Notes under the pieces: model-generated
What the model saw: only the letters and a program-made list of their open reading frames with translations
The model's database searches: none
Told to the model about the DNA's origin: nothing
Position numbers and translations under genes: made by a program
Assembly: GCF_004122105.1 (NCBI RefSeq)
Contig: NZ_SBKN01000005.1
Location: forward strand, 230,043 to 294,042
DNA from: Flavobacterium stagni
Lineage (GTDB): Bacteria > Bacteroidota > Bacteroidia > Flavobacteriales > Flavobacteriaceae
Reading direction: 5' to 3'
DNA length: 64,000 nt
In this document: piece by piece, positions 42,321 to 51,211 of the stretch
Layout: every line of letters starts with the position of its first letter
Position numbering within the stretch: position 1 is the first letter of the stretch

Positions 42321-44189
42321 ATGGCACCACATTTCATTTCAAATCATCAAGCTAGAAAAAGATTTTGCCTACTATTACTATGCTTATTTACTTGGGTACA
42401 GAGCATCGCGCAAATCACCCGCATCGAACCCCCATTTTGGTACAGCGACATGAACCATGCTGATGTGCAAATTATGTTCTATGGCAAAAACATCGCTCAA
42501 AATGAAGTGAGTGCAACCAACCTCATCATCAAAAACGTACAAAAAACCGAAAATCCGAATTACCTTTTTGTGACTATCGACACCAAAAATGTAGCTCCCG
42601 GAACCTTCGTTTTCACTTTCAAAAACGGCAAAAAATCATTTACCCAAAACTATACCCTCAAAGCCCGTAAAAAGGATTCCGCATTGCGCAAAGGTTTTGA
42701 TAGCTCCGATATGGTTTACCTGATCATGTCCGATCGATTCGCGAATGGCAACCCTAAAAATGATTCTTCACCCAACCTTATAGAAAAAGCCGACCGCGCC
42801 AACAAAGACGGCCGTCATGGAGGCGATATTGAAGGTATGATCCAACATTTGGACTATATCAAAGAACTCGGAGCCACTGCCGTATGGCCCACGCCACTTT
42901 GCGAAGACAACGACGAACGCGGTTCCTACCACACTTACGGCCAATCCGATGTATACAAAATCGATGAGCGCTTTGGAACCAATGAAGAATATTTGAAATT
43001 GAGTGCTGAATTGCACAAACGCGGCATGAAACTCATCAAAGATTATGTGACCAACCACTGGGGTTACAAACATTGGATGATGGATGACCTACCTACTTAC
43101 GATTGGATCAACCAATTCCCAGGTTTCAAACAAACCAACTACCGCATGACTACCCAATTTGACACCAATGCTTCGGCAATTGATACCAAAAACTGCATGG
43201 ACGGTTGGTTTGTAAAATCGATGCCCGACTTGAATCAAACCAATCCCCTAGTGCTCAACTACCTCATCCAAAACGCTATTTGGTGGATTGAATATGCCGA
43301 CCTTGATGGCTTCCGTGTGGATACCTATTCGTATGCTGATAAAAAAGGCATCGCGGCATGGACCCAAGCCATTATGGAAGAATATCCGCACTTTAATATC
43401 GTGGGAGAAGCGTGGTTGTACAGCAGTGCACAAATTGCTTATTGGCAAAAAGACAGTAAAATCGCGGCCATTCAAAACTACAATACCCACTTGCCATCTG
43501 TAATGGATTTTATGCTTCAAGGTATTCTCGCCGAAGGAGTGCTCAACGAAAATAAAGGCGAATGGAACAAAGGCATGGTGCGCATTTACAACAGCCTTTC
43601 CAGCGATTTCCTTTATCCAAACATCAATAATATTTTAATTTTTGCCGAAAACCACGATACCAATCGTCTCAATCAATTCTATCCCGAATTTGAGAAATAC
43701 CGCCTCACCATGATGCTTCTGGCGACGCTGCGCGGTATACCACAGCTTTATTACGGTTCCGAAATCGGGATGGCAGGTGACAAAGGACAAGGTGATGGCG
43801 ATATTCGTCGCGACTTCCCCGGAGGATGGCCGGGTGATTCGCAAAATGCCTTCACCAAAGCGGGTCGCACACCCAATCAACAAAAATACTTTGACCTGAC
43901 CGCCCAGCTTTTCAATTGGCGCAAAGACAAAAACGTGATTCATACGGGCAAAACCACCCACTACATTCCTGAAAACAATGTCTATGTCTATTTTCGTCAC
44001 AACGATCAAGAAAGTGTGATGGTTATCATCAATAACAGCAACGAAAAACAAACTCTTTCTATGGATCGCTTCCAAGAAAATTTAAAGAAATACACTACGG
44101 GAACCGATGTTCTCACCCTGAAAAGTATTCCCTTAAATCAATCGTTAACCCTCGAACCGCTATCCGGATCTATTTTAGAATTAAAATAA
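42321..44189 (+). CDS. GH13 cyclomaltodextrinase/neopullulanase-like enzyme (exported)
   Basis: 622 residues. A basic start and hydrophobic signal (about 15-32, LLLLCLFTWVQSIAQ) lead into a Cyc-maltodextrin N-terminal domain (RIEPPFWYSDMNHADVQIMFYG). The GH13 barrel shows YLIMSDRFANGNP, GFRVD with nucleophile Asp334, VGEAW with Glu363, and ENHDTNR with Asp446; QLYYGSEIGMAG follows. Such enzymes open cyclodextrins or cut pullulan and maltodextrins, as SusA does in the periplasm. The frame is open from 42081 inside the GH65 gene, but ATG 42321 gives the signal peptide. Confidence 0.92.
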   Translation: MAPHFISNHQARKRFCLLLLCLFTWVQSIAQITRIEPPFWYSDMNHADVQIMFYGKNIAQNEVSATNLIIKNVQKTENPNYLFVTIDTKNVAPGTFVFTFKNGKKSFTQNYTLKARKKDSALRKGFDSSDMVYLIMSDRFANGNPKNDSSPNLIEKADRANKDGRHGGDIEGMIQHLDYIKELGATAVWPTPLCEDNDERGSYHTYGQSDVYKIDERFGTNEEYLKLSAELHKRGMKLIKDYVTNHWGYKHWMMDDLPTYDWINQFPGFKQTNYRMTTQFDTNASAIDTKNCMDGWFVKSMPDLNQTNPLVLNYLIQNAIWWIEYADLDGFRVDTYSYADKKGIAAWTQAIMEEYPHFNIVGEAWLYSSAQIAYWQKDSKIAAIQNYNTHLPSVMDFMLQGILAEGVLNENKGEWNKGMVRIYNSLSSDFLYPNINNILIFAENHDTNRLNQFYPEFEKYRLTMMLLATLRGIPQLYYGSEIGMAGDKGQGDGDIRRDFPGGWPGDSQNAFTKAGRTPNQQKYFDLTAQLFNWRKDKNVIHTGKTTHYIPENNVYVYFRHNDQESVMVIINNSNEKQTLSMDRFQENLKKYTTGTDVLTLKSIPLNQSLTLEPLSGSILELK

Positions 44190-44191
44190 GA

Positions 44192-44242
44192 AGGAGCTAA
44201 TTCCCGCGCTACTTGCCTGCCGTTTGAGGCAGGTCGGGGCTA
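44192..44242 (+). ncRNA. Structured intergenic element resembling the Flavo-1 type (short copy)
   Basis: Between two glycosidase genes the sequence runs AGGAGCTAATTCCCGCGCT, then a hairpin CCTGCC (44216-44221)/GGCAGG (44228-44233), then TCGGGGCTAAA. The flanks CCCG...CGGG and AGC...GCT can pair to form an outer stem. The same frame (GGAGC, CCCGC, TCGGGGCTAAA) occurs at 61814-61912. It resembles the flavobacterial Flavo-1 motif as I remember it; the name needs a covariance search. Confidence 0.5.
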
Positions 44243-44253
44243 AAAAACGTACT

Positions 44254-46620
44254 ATGAAAAAGACACTTTTTTTTCTATTTCTCGCTTTACAATTGGGTGC
44301 GCAAAATCCCAACCGAACCTTTGTTCACCTGCAGTCCAAAGAAGACGGTATCGAAATCGCGGTATCCGATGGTTATTATTGGATCAAAGTTCTCGCGGAC
44401 CATACGGTAGAAACTTCCTTTATTCCCAAAGGCGAAACGTTTAATCCGGTTTCCCATGCTGCGCTGCTAAATAAACATATTGCGCAGTACAAAGCCTTGG
44501 AAAACGGCAATGAAATCCAAGTAAATACGCCAAAAATTAACGTGGTGATTACCAAACAACCGTTTCAAATTCGGTATACCAATGCCAATCGACAAGTACT
44601 GTTTACCGAACGTTTGGGCTATATTAAAAAAGATTCTACAGAAGTCTTGGATTTCAATTTAACCCAAGAAGAAAAATTATACGGAGGTGGAGCACGCGCT
44701 TTAGGCATGAACCGTCGTGGCAATCGATTGGCACTCTACAATCGCGCCCATTACGGCTATGAAACCCGTGCCGAATTGATGAATTTCTGCATGCCGATTG
44801 TGATTTCTTCCAAACAATACTTGGTTCATTTTGACAATCCTGCCATCGGTCATTTGGATTTGGACAGTCAAAAAAACAACACTTTACAATACGAAACTAT
44901 TTCTGGACGTAAAACCTATCAAGTAATTGTGGGAGCTTCATGGCCCGAATTGATTCGCAACTACACCGAACTCACCGGACGCCAACCCCTACCACCGCGT
45001 TGGGTTTTCGGGAATTTTGCATCGCGTTTTGGCTACCATTCGCAAGAAGAAGTGGAAAAAACGATTCAAAAATTTGAAAACGATAAAATCCCTGTAGACG
45101 CAATCATTCTCGATTTGTATTGGTTTGGAAAAACCGTACAAGGCACTATGGGCAACCTCGATTGGGACAAAGACAATTTTCCAAATCCTGAAAAAATGAT
45201 GGCCAACTTAAGTGCCAAAGGGGTAAAAACAGTTTTAATCACTGAGCCGTTTATTCTTACAACTTCTTCCAAATGGAAAGAAGCCGCAGATCAAAAAGTG
45301 CTCGCTACTTTCAAAGACGGTACACCCGCCACATGGGATTTCTATTTTGGCAACACTGGGATTGTCGATGTATTCAAACCCGAAGCCAGAACTTGGTTTT
45401 GGAACATCTACAAACGATTGATCAACCAAGGAGCAGGTGGTATTTGGGGCGATTTAGGCGAACCCGAAGTGTTTCCTTCCAAAGTAATCACGGCTGGTGG
45501 AAAAGCTGATGAAGTCCACAACATTTACGGTCACAATTGGGCGAAATTAATCACCGAAGGCTACCGCAATGATTTTCCTGCCCAACGTCCCTTTATCTTG
45601 ATGCGCGCAGGCTACTCGGGTTCACAGCGCTTTGGCATGATTCCTTGGAGCGGCGATGTGAGTCGGTCATGGGGCGGATTGCAAAGTCAGATGGAAATTG
45701 CACTCCAAATGGGTATGCAAGGCATGGGCTATATGCACAGTGACTTGGGCGGATTTGCTGGCGATTATTTCGACAATGAGCTGTATTTACGTTGGCTACA
45801 GTACGGCGTTTTCAATCCCATTTTCCGTCCACATGCCCAAGAAGATGTCGCTTCTGAAGTGGCACGAAAAGACATTGTTACCAAAGCTAAAGCGAAAAAA
45901 AGTGTGGAATTGCGCTACCAATTATTGCCTTACAATTACACATTGGCTTATCAAAATAGCAGTACCGGAATTCCGCTAATGCGACCTTTGTTTTTTGAAG
46001 AACCCAAAAATGAAGCTTTACAAACAGTTGCTGACACGTACTTATGGGGTGCCGACTTCTTAATCAAACCCATTGTCAATCCCGGAATCACCTCAACCGA
46101 AGTGTATTTCCCGAATACCGCCAATTGGTTTGATTTTTATACCCATAAAAAATACAGCGGCGGTAAAAAAGCAACGGTTTCGGTTGTGGAAGATCATATT
46201 CCGACATTTGTTCGTGCCAATACGCTCATTCCTATGACTCAGTTGGTTCAAAACACGGCCGCCTACCAAAACAGTCAATTGGATGTATTGGCTTATCTTG
46301 ATGGTGTGGGGCGTTCGCAACGAATCTTTTATTTTGACAACGGAACAACGCCTAACGCACAATCCGAAGAAGGCAATCATGAATTGCTTGTGGCTACTTT
46401 AGACGTGAGTCTGAAAAAAATCAGCCTTTCTTTGGAACAAAAAACCACTGGAACACCCGCTGAGAAAAAAGGAACTATAACTTTACACAATTGTTCCATT
46501 TCGCCTAAAGCGGTTGTACAAAACGGACAGAAAATTCCCTTTGTATGGAACGCAAAATCGAAAAAAATAACCATTAGCTATACCCACAATCAAGAAAAAA
46601 CGTCAATTGTGATCAACTAA
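44254..46620 (+). CDS. GH31 alpha-glucosidase (exported)
   Basis: 788 residues. Signal peptide (about 1-18, LALQLGAQ), N-terminal galactose-mutarotase-like domain (EKLYGGGARALGMNRRG), and catalytic barrel with LDLYWFGKTVQGTMGNLDWD, IWGDLGEPE with nucleophile Asp400, and WSGDVSRSWGG with acid/base Asp468. GH31 enzymes remove terminal alpha-glucose from maltodextrins with retention. In the Bacteroides sus locus this job falls to the GH97 enzyme SusB, so here GH31 seems to replace it. ATG 44254 is chosen for the signal peptide. The next gene starts 5 bases after its stop. Confidence 0.93.
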   Translation: MKKTLFFLFLALQLGAQNPNRTFVHLQSKEDGIEIAVSDGYYWIKVLADHTVETSFIPKGETFNPVSHAALLNKHIAQYKALENGNEIQVNTPKINVVITKQPFQIRYTNANRQVLFTERLGYIKKDSTEVLDFNLTQEEKLYGGGARALGMNRRGNRLALYNRAHYGYETRAELMNFCMPIVISSKQYLVHFDNPAIGHLDLDSQKNNTLQYETISGRKTYQVIVGASWPELIRNYTELTGRQPLPPRWVFGNFASRFGYHSQEEVEKTIQKFENDKIPVDAIILDLYWFGKTVQGTMGNLDWDKDNFPNPEKMMANLSAKGVKTVLITEPFILTTSSKWKEAADQKVLATFKDGTPATWDFYFGNTGIVDVFKPEARTWFWNIYKRLINQGAGGIWGDLGEPEVFPSKVITAGGKADEVHNIYGHNWAKLITEGYRNDFPAQRPFILMRAGYSGSQRFGMIPWSGDVSRSWGGLQSQMEIALQMGMQGMGYMHSDLGGFAGDYFDNELYLRWLQYGVFNPIFRPHAQEDVASEVARKDIVTKAKAKKSVELRYQLLPYNYTLAYQNSSTGIPLMRPLFFEEPKNEALQTVADTYLWGADFLIKPIVNPGITSTEVYFPNTANWFDFYTHKKYSGGKKATVSVVEDHIPTFVRANTLIPMTQLVQNTAAYQNSQLDVLAYLDGVGRSQRIFYFDNGTTPNAQSEEGNHELLVATLDVSLKKISLSLEQKTTGTPAEKKGTITLHNCSISPKAVVQNGQKIPFVWNAKSKKITISYTHNQEKTSIVIN

Positions 46621-46625
46621 TCCCT

Positions 46626-48284
46626 ATGAAAAAAATACTTATTCCCTTTGCCTTGTTGTTGTTGAGCGGACTCACATTCGCCCAAAACAAAACTAAAACC
46701 AAAATAGCGCCAACAAAAACTCCTTTTGTATGGGAAAACGCCAACGTCTATTTCATTGTTACCGACCGATTCAAAAATGGCGATCCTAAAAACGATCATC
46801 AATTCAATCGCAACCAACCCACCGGAAAATTACGCGGCTTTGAAGGCGGCGACATTCGTGGTATCATTCAAAAACTGGACGAAGGCTATTTCACCAAACT
46901 GGGGATTACCGTTATTTGGATGACCCCCATTGTGGAGCAAATTCATAGTGGTGTAGATGAAGGTACGGGATACACCTACGGATTTCATGGGTATTGGACA
47001 CGAGATTGGACGGCTTTAGACCCCAACTTTGGCACCCGTAACGATTTGGCAGAATTGGTTGCCAAAGCCCATGCACGCGGCATTCGCATCATGTTGGATG
47101 CGGTGATTAACCACACCGGACCTGTAACCGCGGAAGACTCGGTGTACCCTAGCGATTGGGTGCGCACAAGTCCGAAATGTCAGTACAATTCGTACGACAC
47201 CAACATCAATTGTACATTAGTTGAAAATCTTCCGGACGTAAAAACAGAAAGCAAAGCGAATGTGGAATTACCTCCTTTTCTAGTCGAAAAATGGAAAAAG
47301 GAAGGTCGCTATGAACAAGAAATTAAAGAGTTGGATGCTTTTTTCAAACAAACCGGTTATCCCCGAGCGCCACGGTATTACATTATGAAATGGCTCGCCG
47401 ATTACATCACCGATTTTGGAATTGATGGTTACCGCGTGGATACGGCCAAACACACCACCGAAGATGTTTGGGCTGATTTTAAACAAGTTTGCGATCAGGC
47501 TTTTGCTACTTACAAAAAAAACAACCCGAAAAAAGTTTTGGATAATAATCCATTTTTCACGGTTGGTGAAGTATATGGCTATTACATTGGTGGCAAACAA
47601 TTTTACGATTATGGCGATAAAAAGGTGAACTATTTTGAAAATGGCTTTACAGGTTTGATCAATTTTGATTTTAGAAATGAAGCCAAAATGACCTACGAAC
47701 CGTTATTTTCAAAATACAACACCATTTTACAAAATGATTTGAAAGGACATACCGTCATGAACTATGTCTCTTCGCACGACGACGGATGGCCATTTGACAA
47801 AAAAAGAGAAAAGGCTTTTGAAAGTGGGACAAAACTTTTGTTAGCTCCAGGTATTTCACAAGTCTATTACGGGGATGAAACGGCTCGATCTTTGGACATT
47901 CCGGGCACACAAGGCGATGCCACGTTGCGCTCGATGATGAATTGGAACGAACTGAAAAACAGCACTTACCGACAAGCCGTATTGGAGCATTGGCAAAAAT
48001 TAGGCAACTTCCGAAAAAATCATCCGGCGGTTGGGGCTGGGGTTCACCAACAAATAGCAGCCACTCCCTACACTTTCAGTCGCATTTATCAAAATGGGGC
48101 AAACTCGGATGCTGTCGTTATTGCATTAGATGTTCTCACTGGTGAAAAAACCATTGAAACAGGTCAAACATTTCCAGAAGGTACTATTTTGCGCGATGCT
48201 TATTCTGGGAAAACAGCCACGGTAATGAAAGGGAAAGTTAGCCTCAACACCGATTACTTGATTGTCCTTTTAGAAAAAAAATAA
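46626..48284 (+). CDS. GH13 alpha-amylase (exported)
   Basis: 552 residues. Signal peptide (about 1-19, LSGLTFAQ). GH13 motifs: YFIVTDRFKNGDP, IMLDAVINHTG, GYRVD with nucleophile Asp272, VGEVYG with Glu315, and SSHDDG with Asp385, then QVYYGDETAR. An insertion between the HTG motif and the catalytic Asp contains two Cys residues (PKCQYNSYDTNINC), a possible disulfide. No T9SS tail, so it is probably periplasmic, complementing the surface amylase at the other end of the locus. It closes the plus-strand part of the locus. Confidence 0.92.
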   Translation: MKKILIPFALLLLSGLTFAQNKTKTKIAPTKTPFVWENANVYFIVTDRFKNGDPKNDHQFNRNQPTGKLRGFEGGDIRGIIQKLDEGYFTKLGITVIWMTPIVEQIHSGVDEGTGYTYGFHGYWTRDWTALDPNFGTRNDLAELVAKAHARGIRIMLDAVINHTGPVTAEDSVYPSDWVRTSPKCQYNSYDTNINCTLVENLPDVKTESKANVELPPFLVEKWKKEGRYEQEIKELDAFFKQTGYPRAPRYYIMKWLADYITDFGIDGYRVDTAKHTTEDVWADFKQVCDQAFATYKKNNPKKVLDNNPFFTVGEVYGYYIGGKQFYDYGDKKVNYFENGFTGLINFDFRNEAKMTYEPLFSKYNTILQNDLKGHTVMNYVSSHDDGWPFDKKREKAFESGTKLLLAPGISQVYYGDETARSLDIPGTQGDATLRSMMNWNELKNSTYRQAVLEHWQKLGNFRKNHPAVGAGVHQQIAATPYTFSRIYQNGANSDAVVIALDVLTGEKTIETGQTFPEGTILRDAYSGKTATVMKGKVSLNTDYLIVLLEKK

Positions 48285-48289
48285 ATTGA

Positions 48290-48314
48290 AACCGACCTCG
48301 TGTCGGTTTTTTTT
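48290..48314 (+). terminator. Rho-independent terminator of the plus-strand starch genes
   Basis: AACCGAC (48290-48296) and GTCGGTT (48302-48308) with a 5-base loop and a run of eight T. Confidence 0.9.
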
Positions 48315-48361
48315 GTAGTAAACATTCACATTTTGTTAAGATTTTCGGCTTTACATTTCTC

Positions 48362-48369
48362 TAACTTTG
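48362..48369 (+). promoter_or_regulatory. TAnnTTTG box of the JmjC-GDPD-flavoprotein operon
   Basis: TAACTTTG is an exact -7 match 24 bases before ATG 48394. TTTTG at 48331-48335 is the nearest upstream TTG, at a slightly long spacing of 26. Confidence 0.5.
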
Positions 48370-48393
48370 TCTTAATTTTCAAACAGGTTGTGT

Positions 48394-49257
48394 ATGGGAT
48401 TTGAGTATATCGAAATTGAACGTGTCGAAAAATTAACCAAAGAAGACTTTTTAAAAAACTATTACGCCAAACAGAAACCTGTTGTCGTTACCAATCAAAT
48501 CGAAGATTGGCCCGCGTTTCACAAGTGGGATTTAGCCTATATTCGCGAACAAGCTGGGCATACAATGGTTCCTTTGTATGATAGTAGAAAAACAGATCAT
48601 ACCAAAAAGGTAAACGAACCCGATTTTACCATGACCATGAATGAATATTTGGACATCATGGAAAAGGGTCCGACGGACTTGCGCATTTTTCTCTACAATT
48701 TATTTAAAGATGCCCCAGCGATGAAAGCCGACATCAAGTGGCCCGACTTTGGGGTACGCTTATTCAAAGGATTCCCTTTAGTGTTTTTTGGTGGCGAAGA
48801 TTCGAAAGTGTTTATGCATTATGATATCGATTTGGCCAACATTTTTCATTTCCATTTTCACGGTGAAAAACAATGTGTATTGGTGGATCCCAAAGAAACG
48901 AAATACATGTACCGCCTTCCCTATTCTTGGATTTGTAATGAGGATATCGATTTTGACCAACCCGACTTTGAAAAATTTCCCGCTTTACAACAAGTTAAAC
49001 CTTATATCACCAACCTAAAACACGGAGAAATGTTGTACATGCCCGAAGGTTGGTGGCATTATATGAAATATTTAACGCCGGGGTTTTCGCTCAGTTTGCG
49101 TTCATTAGCCCATAAACCGGCCAATATAGCCGAAGCCTTTACCAATGTTTTCATTCGAAGAAATTATGACAACTGGATGCGTAAACGCAAAGGACAAGCG
49201 TGGTTGGATTACAAAGATGAAGAAGCGTTTCGTCGAACCAACGCCCTGGTAAAATAA
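48394..49257 (+). CDS. JmjC/cupin-8-like Fe(II)/2-oxoglutarate oxygenase-type protein
   Basis: 287 residues. KPVVVTNQIEDWPAFHKWDL is the entry motif of cupin_8/JmjC proteins. FMHYDIDLANIFHFHFHGEK supplies an HxD pair, and GWWHYMKYL the distal His of the metal-binding triad; MLYMPEGWWHY is a common cupin_8 feature. The family includes hydroxylases of protein or small-molecule substrates; the substrate is unknown. It overlaps the next gene (TAATG) and the third gene overlaps in turn, so the three are translationally coupled. Confidence 0.85.
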   Translation: MGFEYIEIERVEKLTKEDFLKNYYAKQKPVVVTNQIEDWPAFHKWDLAYIREQAGHTMVPLYDSRKTDHTKKVNEPDFTMTMNEYLDIMEKGPTDLRIFLYNLFKDAPAMKADIKWPDFGVRLFKGFPLVFFGGEDSKVFMHYDIDLANIFHFHFHGEKQCVLVDPKETKYMYRLPYSWICNEDIDFDQPDFEKFPALQQVKPYITNLKHGEMLYMPEGWWHYMKYLTPGFSLSLRSLAHKPANIAEAFTNVFIRRNYDNWMRKRKGQAWLDYKDEEAFRRTNALVK

Positions 49258-49916
49258 TGTGGAAAATAGGACATCGTGGCGCTTGTGGGTATGCAGCAGA
49301 AAATTCGATAGCCTCCTTTCAAAAAGCTTTAGACCTAGGAGTTGATGCCCTTGAATTGGATGTGAATTGTAGCGCTGATGGCACCGTAATGGTCATTCAT
49401 GATGCCACCCTAGACCGCACTACAAACAGTCATGGATTGGTACAAACCAAAACGAGTGCCGAACTGAAAACATTGGGGATTCCAACATTATTGGAGGTCA
49501 TCGAATTGGTCCGACGTCGGGTGATCATCAATATCGAGTTCAAATCCAAAGAGGCGATGATGCCCACACTTTCCCTTTTGAACCAACGAATCAGCGAAGG
49601 AAAAAATTCGGGTTCCGACTTTCTATTATCTTCTTTTGATTGGGATATACTGGCTGAAATTGCAGCTATGAATCTTGGATTTCCTTTAGGTGTTTTGTAT
49701 GAAGATTTGCAAAAAGATCCGATAGTATTTGCCCAAAACATTCATGCCTACAGTTTACATCCCGATTATAAATTACTTACTTTTGAAACGGTGAAATCCA
49801 TCCAACAAAAAGGGTTTAAGATTTATCCTTGGACCGTTAATGCACTTGAAGATATCGAACGATTAAAATCGTGGCAAGTGGATGGTATTATTTCGGATTT
49901 CCCCGATCGACTATGA
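49257..49916 (+). CDS. Glycerophosphodiester phosphodiesterase
   Basis: 219 residues. IGHRGACGYAAENSIASF holds the HRG...PEN-like catalytic start (here AEN), ELDVNCSADGTVMVIHD gives the ExD metal site and catalytic His, and YPWTVNALEDIERL with DGIISDFPDRL ends the GDPD barrel. The enzyme releases an alcohol and glycerol-3-phosphate from deacylated phospholipids. No signal peptide. Its ATG overlaps the upstream stop and its stop overlaps the downstream ATG. Confidence 0.93.
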   Translation: MWKIGHRGACGYAAENSIASFQKALDLGVDALELDVNCSADGTVMVIHDATLDRTTNSHGLVQTKTSAELKTLGIPTLLEVIELVRRRVIINIEFKSKEAMMPTLSLLNQRISEGKNSGSDFLLSSFDWDILAEIAAMNLGFPLGVLYEDLQKDPIVFAQNIHAYSLHPDYKLLTFETVKSIQQKGFKIYPWTVNALEDIERLKSWQVDGIISDFPDRL

Positions 49917-51118
49917 AACATTATGATGTACTTGTAATTGGAGGTGGTGCGGCTGGTTTTTTTACGGCTATTAATTTAGTTGAAAAACATCCCCATCTCA
50001 AAGTGGCCATTTTGGAACGCGGCAAGGAAGTTTTATCCAAAGTTCGTATTTCTGGTGGCGGCCGTTGCAATGTTACCCATGCGTGTTTTGTTCCTAGTGA
50101 TTTGGTAAAAAATTATCCCCGTGGCGAAAAAGAATTATTAGGTCCTTTCAATCAATTTTGTTCTGGCGATACTATTGAATGGTTTGAAAAACATGGAGTT
50201 GAATTAAAAATTGAGGAAGACGGCAGGATGTTTCCAACTTCTGATTCTTCGGAAACCATCATTGATTGTTTTTTAAAAGCTACCCAAAAATTAGGCATTG
50301 ACATTCTGACTCAACAAAGTGTACAATCGTTATATCAAGCTGAAAATTATTGGAAAGTAGAAACACAAAACCAGCAATTTAAAGCTGAACGTATTGTTGT
50401 AACAACTGGAAGTAATCCAAAAATTTGGGATATGATGACCGCATTGGGACACACTATCGTTCCGGCCGTTCCTTCTTTATTTACCTTTAATATCAAAGAC
50501 CCCCGCATTAAAGATTTGATGGGACTGTCCAGTTTGGCAGATGTTCGCGTCAAAGGCACCAAACTCAGTGCCTCGGGTCCTTTACTAATTACCCATTGGG
50601 GCATGAGCGGTCCGGGAATATTACGCCTTTCCGCATGGGGCGCCCGTATTTTGGCTGAAAAAAACTACCAATTTACGTTGCAAGTGAATTGGCTTCCCGA
50701 TTATGATGCCGAAAGTTGTGCGGACTTTTTAAAATCGGTTCGCACCGAACAAGCCAAGAAAACGGTGGCCAAAAAAGCGCCTTTTGAACTCCCCAACCGA
50801 CTTTGGGAAAAATTAGTACTGGCTTCAGGTATTTCCTCAGAACAAAAGTGGGCCGACCTCACCAACAAAGACCTTCACCAACTCCAATTACAATTGACAG
50901 AGGGTCATTTTCAGGTGAATGGTAAGAGTACGTTTAAAGAAGAATTTGTCACAGCAGGTGGGATTGATTTGAAAGAGGTAAATTTCAAAACGATGGAAAG
51001 CAAATTGTTGCCCAACCTTTATTTTGCGGGAGAAATTTTGAACATTGACGCCATAACCGGTGGATTCAACTTTCAAAATGCTTGGACGGGAGGTTTTATT
51101 ATTGCTAATAGCTTTTAA
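49913..51118 (+). CDS. HI0933/BaiN-family NAD(P)/FAD-dependent oxidoreductase
   Basis: 401 residues. YDVLVIGGGAAGFFTAINL is the FAD-binding Rossmann start, ISGGGRCNVTHA the second family motif, GSNPKIWDMMTALGH and ITHWGMSGPGILRLSAWGA the middle, and AGEILNIDAITGGFNFQNAW the C-terminal FAD contact. Function of most members is unknown (BaiN reduces bile-acid intermediates in Clostridium). ATG 49913 overlaps the GDPD stop by 4 bases. Confidence 0.92.
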   Translation: MKHYDVLVIGGGAAGFFTAINLVEKHPHLKVAILERGKEVLSKVRISGGGRCNVTHACFVPSDLVKNYPRGEKELLGPFNQFCSGDTIEWFEKHGVELKIEEDGRMFPTSDSSETIIDCFLKATQKLGIDILTQQSVQSLYQAENYWKVETQNQQFKAERIVVTTGSNPKIWDMMTALGHTIVPAVPSLFTFNIKDPRIKDLMGLSSLADVRVKGTKLSASGPLLITHWGMSGPGILRLSAWGARILAEKNYQFTLQVNWLPDYDAESCADFLKSVRTEQAKKTVAKKAPFELPNRLWEKLVLASGISSEQKWADLTNKDLHQLQLQLTEGHFQVNGKSTFKEEFVTAGGIDLKEVNFKTMESKLLPNLYFAGEILNIDAITGGFNFQNAWTGGFIIANSF

Positions 51119-51211
51119 TTAAATTCTCAATTAAAAAACACCATTACTAGTTTGCTGATTTTAATTAATAGCAAATTTCTATATTTAGGGTTCATTTTAA
51201 ATGTGTTAGCC

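Noticed and set aside
43635..44075. 146-codon minus-strand frame
   Set aside because: Antisense to the GH13 cyclomaltodextrinase-like gene, which has a full set of catalytic motifs.
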